From Natrinema sp046097095 (lineage in GTDB: Archaea; Halobacteriota; Halobacteria; Halobacteriales; Natrialbaceae), in the NCBI RefSeq assembly GCF_046097095.1, contig NZ_CP175698.1, forward strand, positions 806,001 to 870,000: DNA of 64,000 nucleotides. The letters are read 5' to 3'. How positions within the stretch are numbered: the stretch's first letter is position 1; each line of letters starts with the position of its first letter. Under the pieces are notes generated by a model. That model ran no database searches. It saw only the letters and a list, made by a program, of their open reading frames with translations, and was not told the DNA's origin. This document shows positions 24,553 to 32,916 of the stretch, piece by piece. The position numbers and the translations under genes are program-made.

Positions 24553-25836
24553 TTATTCCCAGTCGCCGGTGAGCATTGCCCGCAGCCCGGCTCGCGCGGC
24601 CAACGCCTCAACGCGTGCGGCGCGAGCATCAACGGTGCCGGCGACCTCGAGAACGAGGCCGTTCGAAAGCTTCCGTGGCTGGGTCATCGACGAGCCGTCG
24701 GCGCATGTCGGTTCGGCGTTCAGGACGGTCGACTCGGCGTCGTCCGGACTCCACGGAACGTCGACGCCGGCGAGCCCGCGCTCGAGGAGGTAGTCGGCGG
24801 CCTGGACGAGCGCGCCCGCGGACGTCGAGTGGCCGACCGCGCCGATCGACCCGCGTTCGTTGAAGAACCGAACGACGTACTCGCCGCCATCGCCCTCGCC
24901 GTCGGAACCCGAGGCACGGTCCGAGCCGTCGTCGCGACCACCGGCTGCCGGTTCGGGCGCATCGTCGATATCGGGCTCGTCGGCCCCGTCCGGTGCATCG
25001 GGCTCGGTACTGCTGTTCGCGTCCGCACTGTTCGCTCGTTCCGTCGATGTCGGGTCTGCGATGCTACCGTCGCCGGGTGTCCGTTGCTCGTCGAGTTCCG
25101 CTCGTGCCGTCCGGTCGCGTTCGGAGCCCGTCGATTCGCCGTCATCCGTGATCGTCGACTCGTCGAACCGTATTGCTACGTCGTCTGTCCCGCCTGTACG
25201 CGCTGTCTCTGGTTCGTCGTCGGCGAACGTGATGATAAGCCGGTCGAGAAAGCGGTCCGTCGCGGACTCGAATTCGTCGGCGTAGACATTGCCCTGAACG
25301 GTCGCGTCCGCGAGGCAATCGACGATCGACTCGACCACTGCCGGCCGCTCGACGGCGAGCTGGCGGGCGACGTGATCTCGCGCGTGGCGCTCGAGGCGAC
25401 GCGTACAGGCCGCTCGCGAAAACGCCGCGACGGCCGAGTCGGCGTCGGCGAGTTCGGCGACGGTGAGTGCGCGATACTCGACGTCCGTCGCTCCGGAACA
25501 GAGGAGAAATTGCCGTCCGTTAGTGTAGATCGCGCGATCGACGCCGGTCCACGCCATGGCCGTCCGAAGGGCGTTCGCTCGGGACTCGTCTAGAGGGTCG
25601 CCATAGCGCTCGACGGCGACGAACAGCGCCGGGACCGACTCGACCGTCGGAACGTACTCGAGTTGGATATCGTCGACGGAACGGTCCGTCACACACGCAT
25701 CGGCGAGGTCCCAGCCCAGCGTCTCGAGGAAAGGTTCGACGAGCCAGGTGCGCGTTTCGTCCAGATCGGCCGGCGGAGCGGAATCGACCAGCGCCGCGAC
25801 GCGGGCGACAAACGAACGGAGGTCGAGCGGTGGCAT
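24553..25836 (-). CDS. Uncharacterised protein with degenerate HsdR-N-like domain
   Basis: 427 residues in three parts. Residues 1-130 resemble the N-terminal domain of type I restriction R subunits: TRTWLVEPFLETLGWDL, then a presumed nuclease strand ALFVAVERYGDPLDESRANA and GVDRAIYTNGRQFLLCS. The position where active members have ECK reads VER, so the PD-(D/E)XK site looks lost. Residues 190-325 are an acidic low-complexity linker. Residues 330-427 form a compact domain (VVRFFNERGSIGAVGHS to RAMLTGDWE). No methylase or specificity subunit is near, so this is not a restriction system. Function unknown; convergent to the pilus operon. Confidence 0.65.
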   Translation of the reverse strand: MPPLDLRSFVARVAALVDSAPPADLDETRTWLVEPFLETLGWDLADACVTDRSVDDIQLEYVPTVESVPALFVAVERYGDPLDESRANALRTAMAWTGVDRAIYTNGRQFLLCSGATDVEYRALTVAELADADSAVAAFSRAACTRRLERHARDHVARQLAVERPAVVESIVDCLADATVQGNVYADEFESATDRFLDRLIITFADDEPETARTGGTDDVAIRFDESTITDDGESTGSERDRTARAELDEQRTPGDGSIADPTSTERANSADANSSTEPDAPDGADEPDIDDAPEPAAGGRDDGSDRASGSDGEGDGGEYVVRFFNERGSIGAVGHSTSAGALVQAADYLLERGLAGVDVPWSPDDAESTVLNAEPTCADGSSMTQPRKLSNGLVLEVAGTVDARAARVEALAARAGLRAMLTGDWE

Positions 25837-25901
25837 TCGTCGGGAGTATTCGGCGGACGGTCATGTAACACCCGATCATCGTTCAGCTGTACCCGGCGGG
25901 A

Positions 25902-26807
25902 TTAGAAGTCCTGGCTCGAGTCCGCGCGCCGGTCGGCTCGCCCGGGGCTCGTCTCCGTCATCTCGCGTTGATAGATGCGCAGGCGAGCATCGCGGACGGC
26001 GAAGGCGGACTTGAGGTTCGGCGGGATCGTCTCGGCCTTGCCGATGACGAGGTAGCCGGCCGGCCGTAGCGACCGGGCGATGGTCTCGAGCATCGACTCC
26101 TTGTACGCGTTGTCGATGTAGATGAACAGGTTCCGACAGACGACGAGATCGAAACCTGATTTCGGCGCGTCGTTGATCAGATCGTGACGCTGGAAGCGAA
26201 CGTTGCGTCTCACGTTGTCGCGGACGCGGTAGGTCCGCCCGTCGACGTCGACGTACCGGTGATAGTCGTCGAGAAAGGAGAGTTGCTCGTCTAGATCGAT
26301 TGTCCGAGACTCCTCGTAAATGCCGTTTCGAGCCGTCTCGAGCGCCGGTTCGCTGATGTCGGTGCCGAGGACGTAGACGGAAGCGCCGTCGATCTCGGGA
26401 TCGTCGCGGGCGAGCATCGCCAGCGAGTACGGCTCTCGACCGTCCGCACACGCGGCGCTCCAGACGCGGACGGGTTCGGTGGTCGCGGTGAGCCGGCGGA
26501 GGACCGCCCGGAGCCCGGACCAGACGTCGGGGTTACGAAAGAAGCCCGTGACGTTGATACTCAGCGCCTCGAGCAGCGCCTCCTGTTCGTCAGAATCGCT
26601 CCGCAGAGTCGCGAGATAGGACTCGTAACTCTCGTTTTGAGTGCGGCGCATCCGAGAGGAGACGCGCCGGTCGAGGTAACTATCGTTGTAGTGGCTCGTC
26701 GCAAACGACAGTTCGTCCTCGACGAACGCGAGGAGGTCAGAAAACGTGTCGTCGTCATCGGTTCCGTCTCGTGGGGTGTCGGCGTCACCAGCGCCGTCGC
26801 CGATCAC
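25902..26807 (-). CDS. cheR: Chemotaxis protein methyltransferase CheR
   Basis: 301 residues. N-terminal helical CheR_N (DRRVSSRMRRTQNESYESYL) is followed by the SAM-binding domain: SINVTGFFRN, RVWSAACADGREPYSLAML (motif I), VLGTDISEPAL, and DLVVCRNLFIYI. It methylates glutamates on receptors (MCPs) using S-adenosylmethionine. GTG start overlapping the cheD stop by 4 nt. The N-terminal 20 residues are an acidic lead. Last gene of the che block in transcription order. Confidence 0.93.
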   Translation of the reverse strand: MIGDGAGDADTPRDGTDDDDTFSDLLAFVEDELSFATSHYNDSYLDRRVSSRMRRTQNESYESYLATLRSDSDEQEALLEALSINVTGFFRNPDVWSGLRAVLRRLTATTEPVRVWSAACADGREPYSLAMLARDDPEIDGASVYVLGTDISEPALETARNGIYEESRTIDLDEQLSFLDDYHRYVDVDGRTYRVRDNVRRNVRFQRHDLINDAPKSGFDLVVCRNLFIYIDNAYKESMLETIARSLRPAGYLVIGKAETIPPNLKSAFAVRDARLRIYQREMTETSPGRADRRADSSQDF

Positions 26808-27319
26808 AGTTCCGTCACTCCGTTGTCGCTGCTCGAGGACGTCACCGTGAGCGTGCCCGATCCGGGCGTGAACTCGACGGTCCGGCCGTATTCGCCGCCG
26901 ACGTCTTCGGCCTCAAGCGGGACGCCCAACTTCTCGAGTTCCTCTTTTGCGGCGGCGATGTTTCGCTGGCCGACGCCGTCGCCGAAGCTCTCGAACTCGA
27001 ACATGTCGCTGCCGCCGGCAATCTTCGCTTCGACGGCGGTGTAATTAGCTCCCTGCTCGACCATCCGCCGGAGAAGGGCGCGGATCGCCGTGTCGGCGTA
27101 CTTGCCGGGTTTACGTTCGCTGTTGTCCGCGTCGTCGCCGTCGGGGAGCATGACGTGTGCCAACCCGCCGATTCCGGTGTTTGGATCGTAGAGGGCGATG
27201 GCCAGACACGACCCCAGCCCGTAGGATTTGAGCGTGTCGTCGCCGTCGCTGACGACCAGTTCGGAGATGCCGACCTGGACCGGCGTCGGTGCACCTGGTT
27301 CGGTTCCGTAGGTTTTCAT
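26804..27319 (-). CDS. cheD: Chemoreceptor glutamine deamidase CheD
   Basis: 171 residues. LKSYGLGSCLAIALYD holds the catalytic Cys (family GLGSC) and GGLAHVMLPDGDD the His (family LAHxMLP). KIAGGSDMFEF and GVGQRNIAAAKEEL are further family blocks. CheD deamidates receptor glutamines and binds CheC in archaea and Bacillus. Overlaps cheC (double) upstream and cheR downstream by 4 nt each. Confidence 0.94.
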   Translation of the reverse strand: MKTYGTEPGAPTPVQVGISELVVSDGDDTLKSYGLGSCLAIALYDPNTGIGGLAHVMLPDGDDADNSERKPGKYADTAIRALLRRMVEQGANYTAVEAKIAGGSDMFEFESFGDGVGQRNIAAAKEELEKLGVPLEAEDVGGEYGRTVEFTPGSGTLTVTSSSSDNGVTEL

Positions 27320-28584
27320 GCGTTATCGACTTCCTGGAACTCTGCCGTCGTCGGCGTCTCTTCGATCCGATCGACGTCCAAGTTGTTCAGCGCCCGTTCT
27401 AAGTCCGATTCGTCGGGAATCGCGTACACTTCACAGTCGAACTCGCGGCCGTCGGCGACGACGACCGTGTCGAAGACGAACGCGAAGTCTTGATTCTCGC
27501 CAAGTTGAATAATAACCGGGTCGACGGCAGCAGCGCCGATGTCGTGGATGAACTCCGGCGTCGAGTGGTCGATCGTCGTATCGAGGACGTTCGCCCAGCC
27601 GTCGAGGAAGCCGCTGGCCATGATGTTTCCTAGCTCCTTGATCGCGCTGGTTCCCATCTCGCCAAAGCCCTCCTCTTCGACTTCCATCGGAACCATCGCG
27701 TCGACGATCTCGTGGGCCGACTCCTCGTCGAACAGGAAGAGGAGATAGCCGCTTGGCATCCCGTCGAACTCGAAGGCGACGCCGACGAGCGTCTCGTTTG
27801 CGACCTGCTCGGGGATCGCCTCGAGCGAGACGAAGTTCAGTCGACGGATCTCGACGCTCGTATCGATGCCGGTCAGCGTGGTCGCGGTCTTGGCGACCTC
27901 CTCGGCACCGCGCTCGGCCATTCGGTCGAAGCCATCGAGTTTGTCGTACTCGATACCTTCGCTGGTTCGCAGGCGCTCTAAGAGCGTCGAGAGCGACTCG
28001 CGTTTGGGGAAGAGGTAGTGGCTGAAGCCGACCTCGGTGCCGACGGTCTCGATCCGGCTCTGGAAGAGCAAAGCGAGGTCGTCGTCGGCCGGTGCCTCGT
28101 CGATGTCGCCGAAGAACGGGTCGGCGGTCTGGCCTTCGACGAACTCCGGCGTGGAGACGTCGATGACGGCCTCAAGGACGTCGGCCCAGCCGTCGATGAA
28201 CCCGCTGTTCATGATGTGGCCGACCTCGGTCGTGGCGCTTTCAGTCATCTCGTCGAACCCGTCGAGTTCGTCGACATCGGCGTCGACATCTGCCTCGGGG
28301 CCGGCTTCGGCGAGCAGCGTCTGGACGATGCGAAGCGCGTTCTCGCGCTCGAAGACGACGACCGAGTAGCCCTCGATCGCGCCGGTGAGCTTGACCCGGA
28401 CGCCGACCTTCTCGGTCGAGTCCTCGAAGTCACGCCGGATCTCCTGGCCGCGCATAAAGTTGAGTTTCGTCACGCCGACTTGTGTCTCGACGCCGAGCAT
28501 GTGGGTGAGTCGGCCCGCCGCCAGTCCGGCCCCTTCTCGAGCCATTCGGTAGAACGTACCGAGTGCGTTGACGTCGAGTTTCAT
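27316..28584 (-). CDS. cheC: Tandem-duplicated CheC-type protein
   Basis: 422 residues, two CheC repeats of about 200 residues each. Both have the helix-strand block ending DGWADVLEAVIDVSTPEFV (first) and DGWANVLDTTIDHSTPEFI (second). The CheC phosphatase signature (S/D-x3-E-x2-N) is intact in the second repeat, SAIKELGNIMASGF, but the first repeat has TTEVGHIMNSGF, with His for Asn. So probably one active site per chain. CheC removes phosphate from CheY-P and works with CheD; archaeal paralogues of this double form are common. Overlaps neighbours by 4 nt on both sides. Confidence 0.88.
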   Translation of the reverse strand: MKLDVNALGTFYRMAREGAGLAAGRLTHMLGVETQVGVTKLNFMRGQEIRRDFEDSTEKVGVRVKLTGAIEGYSVVVFERENALRIVQTLLAEAGPEADVDADVDELDGFDEMTESATTEVGHIMNSGFIDGWADVLEAVIDVSTPEFVEGQTADPFFGDIDEAPADDDLALLFQSRIETVGTEVGFSHYLFPKRESLSTLLERLRTSEGIEYDKLDGFDRMAERGAEEVAKTATTLTGIDTSVEIRRLNFVSLEAIPEQVANETLVGVAFEFDGMPSGYLLFLFDEESAHEIVDAMVPMEVEEEGFGEMGTSAIKELGNIMASGFLDGWANVLDTTIDHSTPEFIHDIGAAAVDPVIIQLGENQDFAFVFDTVVVADGREFDCEVYAIPDESDLERALNNLDVDRIEETPTTAEFQEVDNA

Positions 28585-29186
28585 GCGGTCTGGACTTCGA
28601 TGCCGTTGACCATTTCGACGAACTCAGCCAGGTCGGGGAAGGCGTAGATCTCGGCCTCGATCTGATAGCTCGGCACGGACAGATCCGAGTCGAAGAACAG
28701 GGCGAGATCGTCGCCGCCTAAACTGGCCGTCCGGGTGACGATATCGCCCGCCGGTGCATAGACGAGCTGTGGCGCGGCGATATCGATCGCACGGCCGAGG
28801 ACGTCGGCCCAGCCGTCGATGAATCCGCTGGCCATCATATTGCCCATTTCCTCGACTGCGCTGCGAGCCATCTTGCCGGAGACGTCGCCCATATCGTCGA
28901 CGACATCGCGCAGCATGATCGCGGTGATCTTCTTCGCGCTCGCCTCGGGGAAGAGGATGAGGATGTGACCGTGGGGCGGATCCAACAGCCGGACGCGGAC
29001 GCCGACTCGCTTACCGCCGTCGAGCTGGGACTCGATGTCCTCGACGTCGATGAAGTTGGTCTTGGTCACCTCCATCTGGGCGTCCTCGCCCGTCAGTTTG
29101 CCCATGTTGTCGGCGACGCCGTTCGTCCCGACTTTCGCCATTTCGTTTATAAAGCTCAGCTTGCGTATGTCGACCATCATCGTCAT
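28581..29186 (-). CDS. cheC: CheY-P phosphatase CheC
   Basis: 201 residues, a single CheC domain. The signature SAVEEMGNMMASGF is intact (Ser, Glu, Asn); the usual first site (N-terminal E-x2-N) reads EMAKVG near residue 15, with Lys for Asn. DGWADVLGRAIDIAAPQLV continues the family pattern. Start ambiguous among three in-frame ATGs at 29186, 29180 and 29177. Preceded by cheA with a 35-nt gap; stop overlaps the double cheC. Confidence 0.9.
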   Translation of the reverse strand: MTMMVDIRKLSFINEMAKVGTNGVADNMGKLTGEDAQMEVTKTNFIDVEDIESQLDGGKRVGVRVRLLDPPHGHILILFPEASAKKITAIMLRDVVDDMGDVSGKMARSAVEEMGNMMASGFIDGWADVLGRAIDIAAPQLVYAPAGDIVTRTASLGGDDLALFFDSDLSVPSYQIEAEIYAFPDLAEFVEMVNGIEVQTA

Positions 29187-29220
29187 GCGTTCCTCCGTAG
29201 GGTTGGGTGTTCGCGTTCGT

Positions 29221-32200
29221 TCATAGTGTTGTCACGTCTAGGATGTTGACTACTTCTCCCCGCCCCCGAACCGTCGCACCGCTGAGCCCCGGCACGCCGC
29301 TCATAAAGCCCTCGAAGGGCTTGACAACGACCTCTTGCTGGCCGTGGACGCGGTCGCAGTGCAGGGCTACTTCGCGGACCTCACCGCGGATGCGAACGAC
29401 CATCCCATCGCCGTTCGCACTGGGTGTCGGCGTCTCTAAAACGTCGGCGAGCGGGATGACGGGGTAGTCGCCGTCTTCGCTCGGGAGGACGGACTGCTCG
29501 CCGGTCGACTCGAGTGCGCTGGCCGACTCGATGTCGCGGACGGCCTTGGTCGGGACGCCGAACTCCTCGCCGCCGCTCTCGACGAACAGGATCTCGTCGA
29601 TTGCAACCGACACCGGCAGTTCCATCGTCACGGTCGTCCCCTCGCCCGGCTCGCTGTCAATCGAGACCGTGCCATCTAAATCGTCGATCGTCCGCTTGAC
29701 CACGTCCATACCGACGCCGCGGCCGCTGACGTCGGTCACCTCCTCGGCCGTCGAGAGGCCGGGGTGGAAGATGAGTTCGTAGGCGTCCTCGTCGGACAGT
29801 TCGGCCGCTTTGGACTCCTCGATAACGCCGGCATCGACGGCCTCGGCCCGAAGCCGATCGGGATCGAGCCCGCTCCCATCGTCCTCGACCGTGATGGTTA
29901 CGCGGTCGCGTTCGCGATCGGCGTGGACCTCGACGGTCCCCTCACGGGGCTTGTCCGCCGCTTTACGCGCTTGGGGCGGTTCGATCCCGTGGTCGACGGC
30001 GTTTCGAACGAGGTGGATGAGCGGGTCACCGATCCGATCGAGAATACCGCGATCGAGCTCGACGTTCTCGCCGTTCATCTCGAAGGTGACCTCCTTGTCC
30101 TGATTGCGAGCGATGTCACGGACGACCCGCGGTAGACGGCTCGTCACGGTCTGAAGCGGCACGAGTCGAATGTCCATGACCGTCTCCTGGAGGTCCGTCG
30201 TCAGCTCCGATAGCGAGTTGAGTTCCGTCTCGAGCGCGCCGTTGTCGCCGTCGGCCTCGGCCGCGTGGCGGAGGCGGACGCGACTCGTGACCAGCCCCTC
30301 GACGAGGGTCAACAGCGAGTCGATCTGCTCGACGTCGACTCGGATGGACTGAACCTCATCGGTCTGGTCGTCGTCGTTCTCCGTCCGTTCGTCCGTCTCG
30401 GGGACGGAGAGCGCCGGCACCTCGAGAGACGGTTCCTCGACGGTCCGTACGACATCGTCATCGTCGTCGTCATCTCCGCCGGCCGATCCGTCACCGAAGG
30501 CGGCCGCCGACGCCGGACTCGAGTCGTCGTCCCCATCCGACTCCGGCGTCGAAGAATCGAATTCCGCCGCGCCAACGTCGAATTCGTCGGTTCCGGCGAA
30601 GACCTCGTCGTCGAGTTCCTCGTCGAACTCGTCATCTGCCGAATCGTCGAACGCCGCTGTCTCGTCGGGCGATTCGAACTCGTCGTCTGCCGATTCGTCG
30701 AACACCGCTGTCTCGTCGGGCGACTCGAACTCATCATCTGCCGAATCATCGAACGTCGCCGCCTCGTCGGCCGACTCGAACTCGTCGTCCGCCGATTCGT
30801 CGAACGCCGCCGCCTCGTCGTCTGACACTCCAAAATCGTCGAACGCCGCTGTCTCGTCGGCCGACTCGAACTCATCGGCGGCGTCGGCTCCGAACGAACC
30901 GCTAGTCGCGGGATCGTCACCGTCCTCGAACGTGTCGTTCTCCTCGGACTCGCGGTCGACCGCGCCGTCGGATTCGGTCGCTTCGTCGCTCGCTGCGCCG
31001 CGTTCCGCTTCCCTCGGCTCGGACGAGTCCTCCGAGTCCGACGCGACCGTCTCTGCAACCGATTCGTCGTCGCTTGTATCCCCGATCGTCGCCGATTCGA
31101 ATTCGCCCTCGAGCGACTCGGCGTCGGTCGTCTCTGTGGCCACATCGTCGGTCGTCGCCGGGCCATCGCCGTCGCTACTACGTTCGTCGTCGGCCGTCGG
31201 TTCGTCGGCGACGGTGTCTTCGGCCGTCACCTCGTCGGCAGAGCGCTCGTCATCCGTCGCCTCGGCAACGCCAGCGGCGTCCGATTCGTCGATTTCGTCG
31301 GTCACGTCGTCCGTCGGTTCCTCGGCGGCTGGTTCGTCGCCCGTCGCCCCCTCGAGATCGGCTATGTCGGCCGATTCGCTAGGTTCCGAGTCTGACGCTG
31401 TAGATGTCTCGTCGGCCGCGGAACCGGCTTCGTCGGACGCCGTATCAGGCATCTCTTCGTCGGCCTCCGTGTCAGGCGTCTCGGTCGCCGTCGAGTCCGC
31501 GACGCCGTCGGTAGCGTTCGTCTCTGTCGCATCGCTTGCTTCCGGTTCCGTCGTCTCGAAAGCGGACTCGAATCCGGACGCATCGTCATCGGCGCTCTCG
31601 TCGATATCGGCCGTGACGTCCTCGTCTACGAGGATATCGTCAACCTCGCTCTCCGACGGTGCGTCGCCCTCGAGGAACGAGTCGTCGTCGGCGTCGTCAC
31701 CGAGGAGTTCGTCCATACCGACCTCCTCCTCCTCGTCGAACTCGTCGAACTCGAGTTCGGCGAGTTCGTCTTGGAGTTCGTCGAAGCCGACCATCTCCAC
31801 CTCGTCTTTGAGTTCGTCGAAGACCGCACTGGCGTCGTCGACGTCGTCAGGTTCGGACGCCGCGTCGGCCGCTTCGCCCTCGGCGGCCGCGTCAGTGTCC
31901 TCCGACGAGTCGGACGGCGATCCATCGCCCGCATCGATCGAATCGGCCGGCGACCCGTCCGATTCGGCCTCGAGGTCGACCTCTTCGTCCTCGAGCAGGT
32001 CGTCGAACGAGCCGGCCTCGCCCATGTCCTCGAAGGCCTCGAGGTCGTCGTCGTCGACGTCCTCGACCATCTCGTCTAAGTCGTCGAACTCGTTGAACTC
32101 GTCGAGGAGGTCGTCGACCTCGAGGTCCTGTGCTTCTTCGGCGGAAATCTCGTCGCCTGCCTCGATCTCGTCGGCTGGCTGAGGAGCCTCGTCGGCCTCG

Positions 32201-32916
32201 TCGAACCGGTCTGTCACGTCGATGATTTCGAACTTGTCGACCTCTTCGACCGGCTCGAGACCGGAGGTGATCGCGGCTTCGCCGACCGCGGTCGCGAACA
32301 CGGCGTCGAAACCGCCGTCGTACTCCGCGGCCTCGATCCGGTCCTGTGACGGGTCGGTCCCAATGAGGTCGAACGCGTCGATCAGGGCGTCGACGACCAG
32401 TTTGCCGTTGTTCACGCCCTCGCGTTCGGCGATCGCGAGCCGAGCGAAATAGACGTCGTGGTCGTCGTTGGCCGGCGGCTCGAACCGGGAACAGACGCCG
32501 TCGATCTCGTCGGCCGACGGCGCGACGAATCCCGTCTCGTCGACGGCCTCAAGGTGCGCTCTGAGCGCCCTGATCGTCGCCGACGGATCGGTCTCGACCT
32601 CACCGGTCGCGCCGACCTCGTCGATCATCGTCTCGAGTTCGTCGACGGCGTCGAAAACGGCGTCCATCAACTCCGACGTCACCACGAGGTCGCCCGCGCG
32701 GACGGCGTCAAGGAGATCTTCGATCGCATGGGCGAGATCGCTTGCCGATTCCAGCCCCATCGCCCCACAGTTGCCCTTGAGGGTGTGTGCGATCCGGAAG
32801 ATGTTCTCCATCGCCGCCTCGTCGTCGGGGTCACGCTCGAGGGTGAGCAGGGCGTTGTTCAGTTCCGTGATCCGTTCTTCGCTCTCCTGAACGAAGTCTG
32901 TGAGATAATCAGTCAT
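29221..32916 (-). CDS. cheA: Chemotaxis sensor histidine kinase CheA with very long acidic linker
   Basis: About 1231 residues. HPt domain at 1-110 with phosphorylatable His44 in IFRIAHTLKGN. A second weaker helical region follows to about 230. Residues 230-850 are an Asp/Glu/Ser/Ala low-complexity linker, including a tandem repeat of about 20 residues (FDESADDEFESPDETA-like) at 680-765. P3 dimerisation helices near 855-920 (QIDSLLTLVEGLVTSRVRL), P4 kinase with HLVRNAVDHG near 967 and DVSGRGVGMDVV near 1058, and a CheW-like P5 at the end (VDEILFVESGGEEFGVP). Autophosphorylates and feeds CheY and CheB. Start at MTDYLTDFVQES; upstream residues in frame overlap cheB and are not family-like. Overlaps cheB by 8 nt. 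Confidence 0.95.
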   Translation of the reverse strand: MTDYLTDFVQESEERITELNNALLTLERDPDDEAAMENIFRIAHTLKGNCGAMGLESASDLAHAIEDLLDAVRAGDLVVTSELMDAVFDAVDELETMIDEVGATGEVETDPSATIRALRAHLEAVDETGFVAPSADEIDGVCSRFEPPANDDHDVYFARLAIAEREGVNNGKLVVDALIDAFDLIGTDPSQDRIEAAEYDGGFDAVFATAVGEAAITSGLEPVEEVDKFEIIDVTDRFDEADEAPQPADEIEAGDEISAEEAQDLEVDDLLDEFNEFDDLDEMVEDVDDDDLEAFEDMGEAGSFDDLLEDEEVDLEAESDGSPADSIDAGDGSPSDSSEDTDAAAEGEAADAASEPDDVDDASAVFDELKDEVEMVGFDELQDELAELEFDEFDEEEEVGMDELLGDDADDDSFLEGDAPSESEVDDILVDEDVTADIDESADDDASGFESAFETTEPEASDATETNATDGVADSTATETPDTEADEEMPDTASDEAGSAADETSTASDSEPSESADIADLEGATGDEPAAEEPTDDVTDEIDESDAAGVAEATDDERSADEVTAEDTVADEPTADDERSSDGDGPATTDDVATETTDAESLEGEFESATIGDTSDDESVAETVASDSEDSSEPREAERGAASDEATESDGAVDRESEENDTFEDGDDPATSGSFGADAADEFESADETAAFDDFGVSDDEAAAFDESADDEFESADEAATFDDSADDEFESPDETAVFDESADDEFESPDETAAFDDSADDEFDEELDDEVFAGTDEFDVGAAEFDSSTPESDGDDDSSPASAAAFGDGSAGGDDDDDDDVVRTVEEPSLEVPALSVPETDERTENDDDQTDEVQSIRVDVEQIDSLLTLVEGLVTSRVRLRHAAEADGDNGALETELNSLSELTTDLQETVMDIRLVPLQTVTSRLPRVVRDIARNQDKEVTFEMNGENVELDRGILDRIGDPLIHLVRNAVDHGIEPPQARKAADKPREGTVEVHADRERDRVTITVEDDGSGLDPDRLRAEAVDAGVIEESKAAELSDEDAYELIFHPGLSTAEEVTDVSGRGVGMDVVKRTIDDLDGTVSIDSEPGEGTTVTMELPVSVAIDEILFVESGGEEFGVPTKAVRDIESASALESTGEQSVLPSEDGDYPVIPLADVLETPTPSANGDGMVVRIRGEVREVALHCDRVHGQQEVVVKPFEGFMSGVPGLSGATVRGRGEVVNILDVTTL
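30620..30870 (-). repeat. Tandem coding repeats within the CheA linker
   Basis: About five imperfect units encoding Asp-Glu-Phe-Glu-Ser-(Ala/Pro)-Asp-Glu-... ending in Phe-Asp, each about 60 nt. On the plus strand they read as TCGTCGGGCGATTCG-like units. Unit number varies among relatives of such proteins, so expansion by slippage is likely. Confidence 0.7.

Noticed and set aside
24553..25836. Type I restriction system
   Set aside because: No HsdM or HsdS genes, no helicase domain, and the nuclease core residues are missing.
30620..30870. Regular DNA repeats that might be read as a CRISPR array
   Set aside because: Units are about 60 nt with no spacers, keep the cheA reading frame and encode Asp/Glu/Phe repeats.
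30932..32182. 416-residue Ser-rich open frame on the plus strand inside cheA
   Set aside because: It is the mirror image of the acidic codons (GAC/GAG read as TCG/CTC); no start signal and no family features.
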